From Chloroflexota bacterium (lineage in GTDB: Bacteria; Chloroflexota; Anaerolineae; Anaerolineales; Anaerolineaceae), in the NCBI GenBank assembly GCA_023434145.1, contig JAEYTI010000122.1:1-28744 (forward strand): DNA of 28,744 nucleotides. Direction: 5' to 3'. The translations under genes were made by a program, and so were the position numbers. Numbering within the stretch: position 1 is the stretch's first letter; the number at the start of each line of letters is the position of its first letter. Below the pieces are notes generated by a model. It was not told where the DNA came from, did no database searches, and was given only the letters and a program-made list of their open reading frames with translations. Positions 13,982 through 21,246 of this stretch are shown one piece after another.

Positions 13982-16069
13982 TTATTCGGTGGTAAAGGTC
14001 ACGATCACCGGATCGTGATCTGACTTGCCCGCTGACAGAGGATCGCCGGGCAGCGGGGGCGGGAAATCGCTGTTGGTGTGCAGAATCTCGACCCGCCTGG
14101 TACGCTGCCACAGAGCATCAGTCATCAGCACGTGATCGAGCACCTGTGATTCGCCCTCATGGATATAGGTGTAACGCTGTTCGGGAGGCAGCTTCTCCAG
14201 CGCATGCATCAGGCCGCCGTTCCGCAGCACGTCTATTGGCGCGGACAGGTAGAAGGCGTTCAGGTCGCCCAGCACCGCCACGGCAGCGTTCGGGTCAGCC
14301 TCCCTCAGTTCCTTCACAATACTGAGGTTGCCCTGGGCTTGCAGCACCCGGCGTGGCTCGCTCTCTTCCACCCCACCGCTCATCGAGGTGAAGTGGTTGT
14401 TAATCAGGCTGATCTCCGCGCCGCCGGCTTTCGGGCGCAAGCGCAGCAGTAACGGCGGGCGGGTGTACACGCCCTGGTTCTCAGCATACTGTCGCACCTC
14501 CACAATCTCTACGCGGTCGGTACGCACCAGATATCCCACGTCGATTCCTCGCTGATCGGAACCTTCTTCCAGCACTGCCTGGTATTCAAAATCGTGCAGG
14601 AGTAACGTTGCTGCAATGTCCCGCAGCACTTCGATATTTTCCACTTCTTGCAGCGCCACCACGTCTGGCGCGTAGGCGTTTAGGATCGTATTTGCCACGC
14701 GTTTAAGATCTACCGTATATTCCTCTGGCGACGGCATCGGCGGGTCGGAAGGGTTGGGGGGTGTCGCGTCGAACAGGTTCTCTACGTTCCACGTCATCAC
14801 GCTGATCTCATCCTCACCGGCAGGTTCAATCGAGGGCAGCACAATAATCTCATCGCTTACATCATAGGGTGCAACAGGCTCCACCTTGAACCGTCCAAAG
14901 GTGTATGCTAGAGGGCCGTAAATGCCGCTTACCGCATCACCGCTGCGCACCCGCACCGGCAGTGTTGATCCGTCCTCATGCACCTCGGAGGAGCCATCGT
15001 CGATCATGATCGCATGACCATTTTCCTCGCCCTGGAACAGCCGCGTAACACCGTGGCTGTTCAGCACCACCACAAACTCGCCGTAGCGGGTAATGGGCGA
15101 AACGGCCACCGCGCCGCCAACGCTCACCGGCATACCTTCCATCGACTCATAGTAGCGCAGTGCCTCCACTTCATCCTGCGGCGGGTTGAGATTCACAGCA
15201 CCGGGAACGCGCGCTTCCTCGCCGATCACTTCCACATCGTCCGCGGATGCAACAACCAGCGTAGTCTGCCCGTCCTCTTCGCGCACCTCACCGCGTGCGC
15301 GCAAGCGCATTCCCACCTGAATGGCGCCGGTCAGATCGCTGGCATAGACGAACAGCCCATTAGAAGCATCCTCCATGAGCGAGCCGGAACCGTACAAGAA
15401 AAAGCCTTCCAGATCGGGGAAAACGCCTGTTACAACGCCTTCTACAGCGAGAGTCTCGCCTTGGTATGGAGAGACATCTCCTTCACCCTGCACCGCCTCG
15501 ATTGCTGCGACTTCGCCGGGGAACACGTAGCGCGGGCCAGAGGTTTCCACGATGGCGGGGTCCAGTCCGGGCGCTTCAACCCGGTAATCCGCGAACATCA
15601 CGTTCAAAGCAGACCCACCGAGCTGCAGTACTGCGCGCACTTCTGCGCGCCCGTTGTTGGCGGGCAGATCGGGCAGCGGCCAAACCAGCGCATCCCCCTC
15701 TCGCGCCCCGCCATCCTGCACCTCGATCACGTCCAGCCTGCCGGGCAGCGGCAGCACAGCCTGCGCCCCTATCATTGGCTCGCGAGTGCGGTTGTTCACC
15801 ATCAGGGTAAGCGTGAACGGTTCGCCATTGGTCGCCGCTGGCGCGTCAAGATGCACGCGCACCATGCCAGTGTTGGCGTTCTCTTCCGGTGGAACCGGCT
15901 GCTCGCCAGCCGGGGGTGTACCGGTGGGCGGATCTGCGGCTGGAGGAGCCATTACCGGCGTGATGGTTGGCGGAAACTCGCTTTGCGGGTCCTGACTTCC
16001 GGGCAACACGCAGCCCACCAGGACTGCAAGCAAAACCAGGCAGGTGATGAGGGTAGGGATGGATTTCAT
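13982..16069 (-). CDS. Lipoprotein extracellular nuclease (EEP family, ExeM-like)
   Basis: 695 residues. A lipoprotein signal (MKSIPTLITC...LVGC, lipid Cys20) is followed by a Pro/Thr spacer and a CARDB-like region (LDAPAATNGEPFTLTLMVNN). Next is an OB-fold segment typical of YhcR/ExeM nucleases (ETLAVEGVVTGVFPDLEGFFL), and from about residue 430 an endonuclease/exonuclease/phosphatase domain: MTWNVENLF, DVVALQEVEN, NNHFTS, VLGDLNAF and SDHDPVIV. These give the metal- and phosphate-binding residues expected for DNA or RNA hydrolysis. It is probably anchored outside the cell to scavenge nucleic acids. Start 16069 is fixed by the signal peptide. A -10 lies only 6 nt before it, suggesting a leaderless mRNA. 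Confidence 0.9.
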   Translation of the reverse strand: MKSIPTLITCLVLLAVLVGCVLPGSQDPQSEFPPTITPVMAPPAADPPTGTPPAGEQPVPPEENANTGMVRVHLDAPAATNGEPFTLTLMVNNRTREPMIGAQAVLPLPGRLDVIEVQDGGAREGDALVWPLPDLPANNGRAEVRAVLQLGGSALNVMFADYRVEAPGLDPAIVETSGPRYVFPGEVAAIEAVQGEGDVSPYQGETLAVEGVVTGVFPDLEGFFLYGSGSLMEDASNGLFVYASDLTGAIQVGMRLRARGEVREEDGQTTLVVASADDVEVIGEEARVPGAVNLNPPQDEVEALRYYESMEGMPVSVGGAVAVSPITRYGEFVVVLNSHGVTRLFQGEENGHAIMIDDGSSEVHEDGSTLPVRVRSGDAVSGIYGPLAYTFGRFKVEPVAPYDVSDEIIVLPSIEPAGEDEISVMTWNVENLFDATPPNPSDPPMPSPEEYTVDLKRVANTILNAYAPDVVALQEVENIEVLRDIAATLLLHDFEYQAVLEEGSDQRGIDVGYLVRTDRVEIVEVRQYAENQGVYTRPPLLLRLRPKAGGAEISLINNHFTSMSGGVEESEPRRVLQAQGNLSIVKELREADPNAAVAVLGDLNAFYLSAPIDVLRNGGLMHALEKLPPEQRYTYIHEGESQVLDHVLMTDALWQRTRRVEILHTNSDFPPPLPGDPLSAGKSDHDPVIVTFTTE

Positions 16070-16075
16070 ACCGCT

Positions 16076-16081
16076 ATTGTA
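16076..16081 (-). promoter_or_regulatory. -10 element, possible leaderless nuclease mRNA
   Basis: TACAAT on the minus strand is exactly 6 nt before the nuclease ATG (16069), the same spacing as at the methyltransferase gene. The -35 is poor, and no Shine-Dalgarno sequence is present. Confidence 0.45.
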
Positions 16082-16130
16082 ACAGAGGCCGTCCCCGGCC
16101 CTGTTATCGTGTAACGAATGGGTGTGGGCA

Positions 16131-16189
16131 AACGATGTCAGGTTGTGGAGGGGTTTGCTGCGCACATCCCTCCACAACCTGACATCGTT
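16131..16189. repeat. 22-bp-arm palindrome, family 1
   Basis: 16131-16152 (AACGATGTCAGGTTGTGGAG...) pairs perfectly with 16168-16189; the 15-nt centre pairs partly. Most of the core is identical to 1101-1161. It follows the 4Fe-4S gene (minus strand, ends 16200) and probably terminates it, ending about 60 nt before the nuclease start. Confidence 0.8.
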
Positions 16190-16199
16190 CGGCGAGCCG

Positions 16200-17315
16200 T
16201 TACCTCGCCAACAGCCGGTCGACGACCGAGCGAGCGCCCAGCATCACGGCTTTGCCTGCACCCATTTTGCCGCGCGCCCGCGCCAGCTTCACCGTCAGCC
16301 AGACGATGTTTTTCGGCACAGCGGGCGGGTTCGCCTTGCGGACGAGGGTCAGCGCGCCGGTTGGGCAGGTGGTCACGCACAGCCCGCAGCCAATGCAGCG
16401 TTCCTGGCGCAGTTCCACCGCCATATCACCCATCTCCAGCGCATCCATCTGGCAGCGCTCGATACACACCCCGCAGCTTGCGCACAGGTCGGCATCCAAC
16501 CGGGCTGTGAATGGGCTGGAAACCATCTGCGCCGGGTTCGGCTGCGCTTTGATCGACCGCAGCACGCCGCAGCAGCACCCGCAGCACATGCAGATAAAGA
16601 CCGGATTCTGATCGTTGGATGGCTGGAGCACTAATCCTGATTGTTCTGCCTGCTTCAGCAGCCCCAGCGCAGCTTCTTTGGTGATCTCGCGCCCGCGACC
16701 GGTGCGGGTATAGTGATCTACCGCGCCGTCAAAGGCCATACAAGTCTCTTCAGGCTTTCCGCAGTCGTGGCCTAAGATGCGCATTTCCTGACGGCAGACG
16801 CAGTTGGCCACGCCAAAACGCTGGTGCGCGTTGACCAGGGCCTCAGCGCGTTCATAATCCAGCACCAGGTGCTCTACGGTGATGCTCTCTCCCACCGGAA
16901 TGGTGCGCAGTTGGGGTACTTTTTGCCATGCTTCCGGTTGGAACAGGTGTGGCAGATATTCCTCGAAATCCTCTACCAGCGCTCGGTCCAGACGATTAAC
17001 CTGGCCCTCCCAAAACCCCACTACGAATTGCTCAGCCATGTAGGTTGGCGTTCCATCAGGCCGCCGGAAGCAGTGGATCAGCCGTTTTTCTTCCAGCGAA
17101 TCGAGCAGCTTCTGCGCTTGTGCTTGCGGCAACCCGGCGCGGCGCGCTACAACGCGGGTCTCTTCGGCAAGCAGCGCCAGGTGCATGGTGATTTCCGCTT
17201 CTTCAGGGGTGAACAGCCGGCGCAAAATACGCAGCTCCACGCCGCTCTCCGTGCGCGGATACCCACCGGGAAGATCATCAAAAAAATTTGCCAGCCGTTC
17301 GTAGCAATCGCTCAT
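16200..17315 (-). CDS. 4Fe-4S protein with winged-helix-like N-terminus
   Basis: 371 residues. The N-terminal ~100 (FTPEEAEITMHLALLAEETRVVARRAGLP...LDSLEEKRLIHCFRR) read as a winged helix-turn-helix. A middle Cys-rich region follows (Cys172, 174, 185, 192; then the dense cluster CMCCGCCCG at 242-250). Two classical 4Fe-4S motifs come next: Cys278/281/284/288 and Cys307/310/313/317, the latter followed by PTGAL. It is a cytosolic ferredoxin-type electron carrier or redox sensor. The helix-turn-helix could bind DNA, but this arrangement also occurs in non-regulatory ferredoxin-like proteins. AGGAG lies 7 nt before the ATG. Physiological partners are unknown. Confidence 0.82.
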   Translation of the reverse strand: MSDCYERLANFFDDLPGGYPRTESGVELRILRRLFTPEEAEITMHLALLAEETRVVARRAGLPQAQAQKLLDSLEEKRLIHCFRRPDGTPTYMAEQFVVGFWEGQVNRLDRALVEDFEEYLPHLFQPEAWQKVPQLRTIPVGESITVEHLVLDYERAEALVNAHQRFGVANCVCRQEMRILGHDCGKPEETCMAFDGAVDHYTRTGRGREITKEAALGLLKQAEQSGLVLQPSNDQNPVFICMCCGCCCGVLRSIKAQPNPAQMVSSPFTARLDADLCASCGVCIERCQMDALEMGDMAVELRQERCIGCGLCVTTCPTGALTLVRKANPPAVPKNIVWLTVKLARARGKMGAGKAVMLGARSVVDRLLAR

Positions 17316-17471
17316 CGCGCGCTCCTGTATGGTGCAATTCCATTGGGGAGACTATCGACACAGCCCGCCCCTTCTGTCTCTCAGCCGAAGTTGCTACCAT
17401 TCTACCGGGTTTCGCGCGGCGCGAAACGATGACGTTCTTCCTGTTTTCCAAAAATTCGCGGAGCTATCACT

Positions 17472-17515
17472 TTTTGCATGGAGCGTCCTTCTTCCCCCGG
17501 ACGCTCCATGCAAAA
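17472..17515 (-). terminator. Terminator of the Mn-catalase/VIT operon
   Basis: 17472-17488 (TTTTGCATGGAGCGTCC) pairs perfectly with 17499-17515 across a 10-nt loop. It begins 2 bp beyond the VIT stop codon. On the minus strand the stem ends in TTTT. Confidence 0.75.
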
Positions 17516-17517
17516 CA

Positions 17518-18273
17518 CTATCCCCCTGGGACGAACCGGAACAGCAGGCCGATGGCATACCCTACCAGGGCGCTGAGCACGCCGATGAAGGCCATTTCTA
17601 ATCCGCTGCGTGCCGGGCGGCCTACCGTGGTAACCCGCGCTTTGTATACACCCACGCCAAACAGAGTCAGCGCGGAGACAAGCAGCGCCAGGATCATCCC
17701 CGGCACCACAGGGACGAACAGGAACGGCAGCAGCGGGAGGATCGAGCCAAATAGGGCCGAAAAACCGACGATCGCCGCGGTTTTTTTCGCGCCGCGCCGG
17801 TCCACCGGCATAATACGGTGCTCCTCCGCGAGCATCACGCGCACCCACACCTCCCGGTCGGCGGTGATGGTTTCGACAATTTGGTCGAGTAGATCTCCTT
17901 CAAAGCCTTTTTGGCGGTAGATGTCGCGGACTTCCTCTTTCTCCTGGTTGGGGTAGCGCTGGATGTGGCGATGCTCGCGGTCGTACTCGCTTTCGTAAAA
18001 ATCGGCATCTGCAAGCGATGCCGTATAAGCCACTGCCCCCATGGAGACCGACTCGGCGAACGCGGCAGCCAGACCGGCGGTGAGAATCACGCGCGGATCA
18101 CTGTAGGCCACCGCCACGCCAAGAACAATCCCCAGCACGTTCACCAGCCCATCCTGCCCGCCCAGAATCACATCTGACAGGCGTGAGGACCGCCCGTGCG
18201 GGTCCCGTGAATCGTGAAGGATTCGCTCGCGTTCCAGGTTGTAAAGATATTCCTTCGTCTGCACCGCCATCAT
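17518..18273 (-). CDS. VIT1/CCC1-family iron/manganese transporter
   Basis: 251 residues. The family landmark SDVILGGQDGLVNVLGIVLGVA (TM1) is followed by TM2 (GLAAAFAESVSMGAVAYTA). A charged cytosolic metal-binding region of about 80 residues comes next (ESEYDREHRHIQRYPNQEKEEVRDIYRQKG...MLAEEHRI), rich in Glu and His, then three C-terminal helices. VIT/CCC1 proteins move Fe2+ or Mn2+ out of the cytosol, or into vacuoles in eukaryotes. The gene starts 15 bp after the Mn-catalase stop, so the two are co-transcribed. Manganese or iron export linked to peroxide defence is the natural reading. GGGAG precedes ATG 18273; a second ATG follows at once. Confidence 0.9.
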   Translation of the reverse strand: MMAVQTKEYLYNLERERILHDSRDPHGRSSRLSDVILGGQDGLVNVLGIVLGVAVAYSDPRVILTAGLAAAFAESVSMGAVAYTASLADADFYESEYDREHRHIQRYPNQEKEEVRDIYRQKGFEGDLLDQIVETITADREVWVRVMLAEEHRIMPVDRRGAKKTAAIVGFSALFGSILPLLPFLFVPVVPGMILALLVSALTLFGVGVYKARVTTVGRPARSGLEMAFIGVLSALVGYAIGLLFRFVPGG

Positions 18274-18288
18274 CCAATTCTCCCGCGT

Positions 18289-19230
18289 CTACACAGAGTA
18301 ATCCGACCACACACCGGGTTTCGCTTCAACCGCCTGTTTGATCTCCTGGCTGCGCATCTTACTCATCTCTTTGTCCATTTTCTGCATCTTTTCGGTCGTC
18401 TCTTTTGTGCCCTTGGATTTCATATCGACCATGCCCTGCGTTTCCCTCACGCTCTGGATGGGCTTATCAACATACACCCACTCCTCACCCGCTTTCCACG
18501 GGCCCTGGCCTTCATTCCACGGTCCGCGGAACGACTGCCCATCGGAGAGGTTGACGAACACGTGCGTGTACCGGGGATCGCCTTGCAGCACGCCAGGCGG
18601 GAAGTTCGGCTGGATGGTCTCCAGCGCGGCGGCAAACTGCTGGAAGTGAGCAATCTCGCGAGTCATCAAGAAGCCGAGCGTCTCCTTCACCATCGGATCT
18701 TCGGTGAACTGCATCAGGTATTCGTAGACGATCTTGGCACGCGATTCTGCGGCAATATTCGAGCGCAAGTCTACCGTCAGGTCGCCGTTGGCGTTGACAT
18801 AGTAGCCCTGCCACGGCACGCCCTGGCTGTTCACGAGCTGCGGTCCTCCGCCGGTCAGCACGAAGAACTGCGGGTGAAGCATCGTCATCTTCTCCATCGC
18901 GTCGGCCTTGCCTGCCTGGCCTTTCATCAAATCCGCGAGGTAGGTGTTATCGACGGCGTTCTTCAGCTCGCCGTTCAGCCCGTCCAGCAGCATGGTGATC
19001 GTCGCCCCTACGATCTCCAGATGCGAAAGCTCTTCGGTGGCAATATCCATCAGCATGTCGTACTTATCGGGGAACGGCTTGCGCGCGGCAAATGCCTGCA
19101 CGAAGTACTGCATCGCTGCTTTTAGTTCCCCGTTGCCGCCCCCAAACTGTTCCAGCAGCAGGCTGGCGAACCGTGGATCGGGCGCGGAAACGCGCGCATT
19201 AAACTCAAGCTCTTTCACGTGGTAAAACAT
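18289..19230 (-). CDS. Manganese catalase
   Basis: 313 residues. It destroys hydrogen peroxide with a di-manganese centre. Expected ligand positions are present: Glu35 (NGELKAAMQY), Glu67 and His70 (EELSH), Glu162 (AAESRAK) and His195 (REIAH). The start MFYHVKELEFNARV is typical. The C-terminus carries a Lys/Met/Glu-rich charged tail (KGTKETTEKMQKMDKEMSKM...), a common variable region. ATG 19230 has GGAGGG 7 nt upstream; an earlier in-frame ATG at 19245 precedes this site and is rejected. First gene of an operon with a VIT transporter. Confidence 0.94.
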   Translation of the reverse strand: MFYHVKELEFNARVSAPDPRFASLLLEQFGGGNGELKAAMQYFVQAFAARKPFPDKYDMLMDIATEELSHLEIVGATITMLLDGLNGELKNAVDNTYLADLMKGQAGKADAMEKMTMLHPQFFVLTGGGPQLVNSQGVPWQGYYVNANGDLTVDLRSNIAAESRAKIVYEYLMQFTEDPMVKETLGFLMTREIAHFQQFAAALETIQPNFPPGVLQGDPRYTHVFVNLSDGQSFRGPWNEGQGPWKAGEEWVYVDKPIQSVRETQGMVDMKSKGTKETTEKMQKMDKEMSKMRSQEIKQAVEAKPGVWSDYSV

Positions 19231-19561
19231 CGCTGATCCCTCCATGATCTTGTGAACAACCCTTCCGGTTCCCCCTGCGCGCTGAACGACGGGTTCCTCT
19301 GGCGCGTCACCGGTAAATCCGTTCTTCGAGCGTACAGAAAACCTTACGCGAAAAGAACGCCTGAAAATACCGCGCGCAAAGGGGTAAAACCCGCGAACGG
19401 ATTTAGGGAAAAAGCATGGTCAGAAAATGATGTTTGTCATATGTGCAATCTTGCGCTCGTTTTAAGCAATCTTTCTACATTTTGTTGACTTTTATGATCC
19501 AATTTATCTTTTTCCTCGTATGGTTATGTAGTGTGTCTTACAACTATAGGAGGAAAACGGT
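19231..19561. other. 331-bp divergent spacer
   Basis: It separates the Mn-catalase operon (minus) from a lipoprotein gene (plus). The right half is AT-rich and has TTGACT at 19485-19490, but no well-spaced -10. I see no RNA gene and no dispersed palindrome, unlike most other spacers here. An ORF at 19252-19488 looks spurious. Promoters for both genes must lie here. Confidence 0.5.
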
Positions 19562-20509
19562 ATGAAACGCACTTCCCTTTCACAACGATCCTTTTGGATC
19601 CTTTCGATACTCGTTGTAGCGGCCCTGATGCTGGCTTCTTGCCAGCCCGCGAGCACGCCCGCCGCGACTATCATGCCCACCGCCGAGCCAACGATGGCGC
19701 CCACTGATCCGCCCATCCCAACCGAAGCCCCAACCGAAGCCTCGATGCCGGTAGAGGAAGAACCGGTGGTAATGGTTACCGAACACCCTGAGTTCGGCCA
19801 GATCCTGGTGGATGGCGAGGGCATGACTCTCTACATGTTCACCAAAGATGAGGCAAACAAGTCGAACTGCGAGGGCGGATGTCTGGCGGCCTGGCCGCCC
19901 CTGCTGACGAGCGGCAGCCCCGTCGCCGGTGAGGGTGTAGACGAAGGCCTGTTAGGCGTCGGGGATCTGGGAGATGGGCGGCAGATCGTCACCTACAACG
20001 GCATGCCGCTGTACTACTGGCAGAACGACGCCCAGCCCGGCGATGCAACTGGCCAGGACGTGAATCAGGTATGGTACGTGGTAAACCCCGCCGGTGAGAT
20101 TGTGCGCGAGGCCATCCCCGCGACCGGAAGTGAAGGCAGCATGCCCGCGGGTGATGCGACCGTCACGGTCTACGATCACCCCGACCACGGGCCGATCCTC
20201 GCGGACAAAGACGGCATGATCCTCTACATGTTCACCAGGGATGAGCCGAATAAATCCAACTGTGAGGGTGGTTGTCTTGCGGCGTGGCCACCTCTGCTGG
20301 TGGAGGGTGACCCGGTCGCCGGTGAGGGTGTGGACCAATCGCTGCTCGGCACCGCCGATATGCCTGACGGCACCAAGATCGTCACCTACAACGAGATGCC
20401 GCTGTACTACTGGGCCTCAGATATGAACCCAGGCGATGCCACGGGGCAGGACGTGAACCAGGTATGGTACGTGGTCAATCCCGAGGGCGAGCCGGTGGGA
20501 ATGCAGTAG
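19562..20509 (+). CDS. Lipoprotein with two PF03640-type repeats
   Basis: 315 residues. Lipoprotein signal with LASC (lipid Cys27), a Thr/Pro/Glu-rich spacer, then two tandem ~115-residue units (about 66-180 and 199-313). Each has the pattern HPxxGxIL...GMxLYMFTxDExNKSNCEGGCLAAWPPLL...VTYNxMPLYYW...PGDATGQDVNQVWYVVNP. This is the 'secreted repeat of unknown function' (Lipoprotein_15) family, found singly or in tandem in actinobacteria and Chloroflexota; some members have been linked to redox or electron-transfer contexts, but the role is unproven. The paired Cys (NCEGGC) in each unit may be disulfide-bonded or metal-binding. AGGAGG lies 8 nt before the ATG. Confidence 0.88.
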   Translation: MKRTSLSQRSFWILSILVVAALMLASCQPASTPAATIMPTAEPTMAPTDPPIPTEAPTEASMPVEEEPVVMVTEHPEFGQILVDGEGMTLYMFTKDEANKSNCEGGCLAAWPPLLTSGSPVAGEGVDEGLLGVGDLGDGRQIVTYNGMPLYYWQNDAQPGDATGQDVNQVWYVVNPAGEIVREAIPATGSEGSMPAGDATVTVYDHPDHGPILADKDGMILYMFTRDEPNKSNCEGGCLAAWPPLLVEGDPVAGEGVDQSLLGTADMPDGTKIVTYNEMPLYYWASDMNPGDATGQDVNQVWYVVNPEGEPVGMQ

Positions 20510-20549
20510 GTATCCCATCAGGCAGCCAGGGGACAAGGGCTTGAGAAAA

Positions 20550-20578
20550 GGGCGCGGGTGGAAATTCCACCCGCGCCC
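20550..20578. terminator. Bidirectional terminator hairpin
   Basis: GGGCGCGGGTGG (20550-20561) pairs perfectly with 20567-20578, loop AAATT, preceded by AAAA. It lies between convergent lipoprotein genes. Confidence 0.75.
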
Positions 20579-20584
20579 CGCTTC

Positions 20585-21106
20585 TTATTGTAGGGTAACC
20601 GTGCCGGAGTCAAACCGGATCATCAGCACCAGCATTCCATCTGCAAACATGTAGCTCTGCACTTCTTGCAGGCGGCTCACAAAATCCGTTTCCTGCGAGC
20701 TCTCGCACAGCATCATCGTCGAAACAAACGGCTCAAACGACAGCACCCCGCCCTCTCCGGTAGTGTACGTTCCAGAGAAGTCATTGCAGTCGGTGGTACC
20801 CACCACCTGGCCATTGTCGGTGAGCGTAAGGGTAAATTCTTCCGGCTGGCGCGGCTCGATCACCGTGCCGTCATTCATCTCGGTGCGCACCCACGTCCAC
20901 GTGCGGCCCGTGAGCTGCGGCGCATCGCCTGGCGCGGCGGTCGGTGCGAGCGAAGTTTCCGTCGGTGGGCCCGGTTCTGTTGGGATCACGCTCGTTGGGG
21001 GATTCTCTACCGGCAGTGTGGCGGTCGCCTGCGGCGCGCTCTCCCCACAAGCCGCGAGCAATGCAAGAACCGTCAACAACAGCAGAATTCTCAGATAGGT
21101 TTTCAT
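20585..21106 (-). CDS. META/HslJ-domain lipoprotein
   Basis: 173 residues. Lipoprotein signal with LLAAC (lipid Cys20), a Thr/Pro linker to about residue 62, then a META domain: LTGRTWTWVRTEMNDGT, FTLTLTDNGQVVGTTDCNDFSGTY, MMLCESSQETDF, and a final FDSGTVTLQ. META-domain proteins include E. coli HslJ (novobiocin resistance, heat-inducible); the biochemical role is not known. Start 21106 is fixed by the signal peptide. A GGAGAGGAGAG tract lies upstream. A minus-strand TAAAAT at 21156-21161 could be its -10. Confidence 0.85.
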   Translation of the reverse strand: MKTYLRILLLLTVLALLAACGESAPQATATLPVENPPTSVIPTEPGPPTETSLAPTAAPGDAPQLTGRTWTWVRTEMNDGTVIEPRQPEEFTLTLTDNGQVVGTTDCNDFSGTYTTGEGGVLSFEPFVSTMMLCESSQETDFVSRLQEVQSYMFADGMLVLMIRFDSGTVTLQ

Positions 21107-21199
21107 CGTTTGGTTTCTCTCCTCTCCAAACAAAATAGTCGACTCGTTTCGTCGCATTTTACCCTAGACGAACCGAAACCGCGGAAAGTTCCCGAATTG

Positions 21200-21208
21200 T
21201 GTTAAAAT
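21200..21208 (+). promoter_or_regulatory. Extended -10 element of aspS
   Basis: TGT-TAAAAT (21200-21208) fits an extended -10, about 38 nt before ATG 21247. There is no -35 consensus. Confidence 0.5.
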
Positions 21209-21246
21209 ACACCTCATCATTTTCTACGACCCCGAGGGACCTCTCT

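Noticed and set aside
14978..16114. 378-residue plus-strand ORF
   Set aside because: It lies antisense to the lipoprotein nuclease, whose domains and signal peptide are clear. GC-rich codon use opens the opposite frame; His/Arg/Gln-rich composition is typical of a shadow.
19252..19488. 78-residue ORF in the divergent spacer
   Set aside because: No ribosome-binding site, no homology by eye, and it occupies the region that must hold both promoters.
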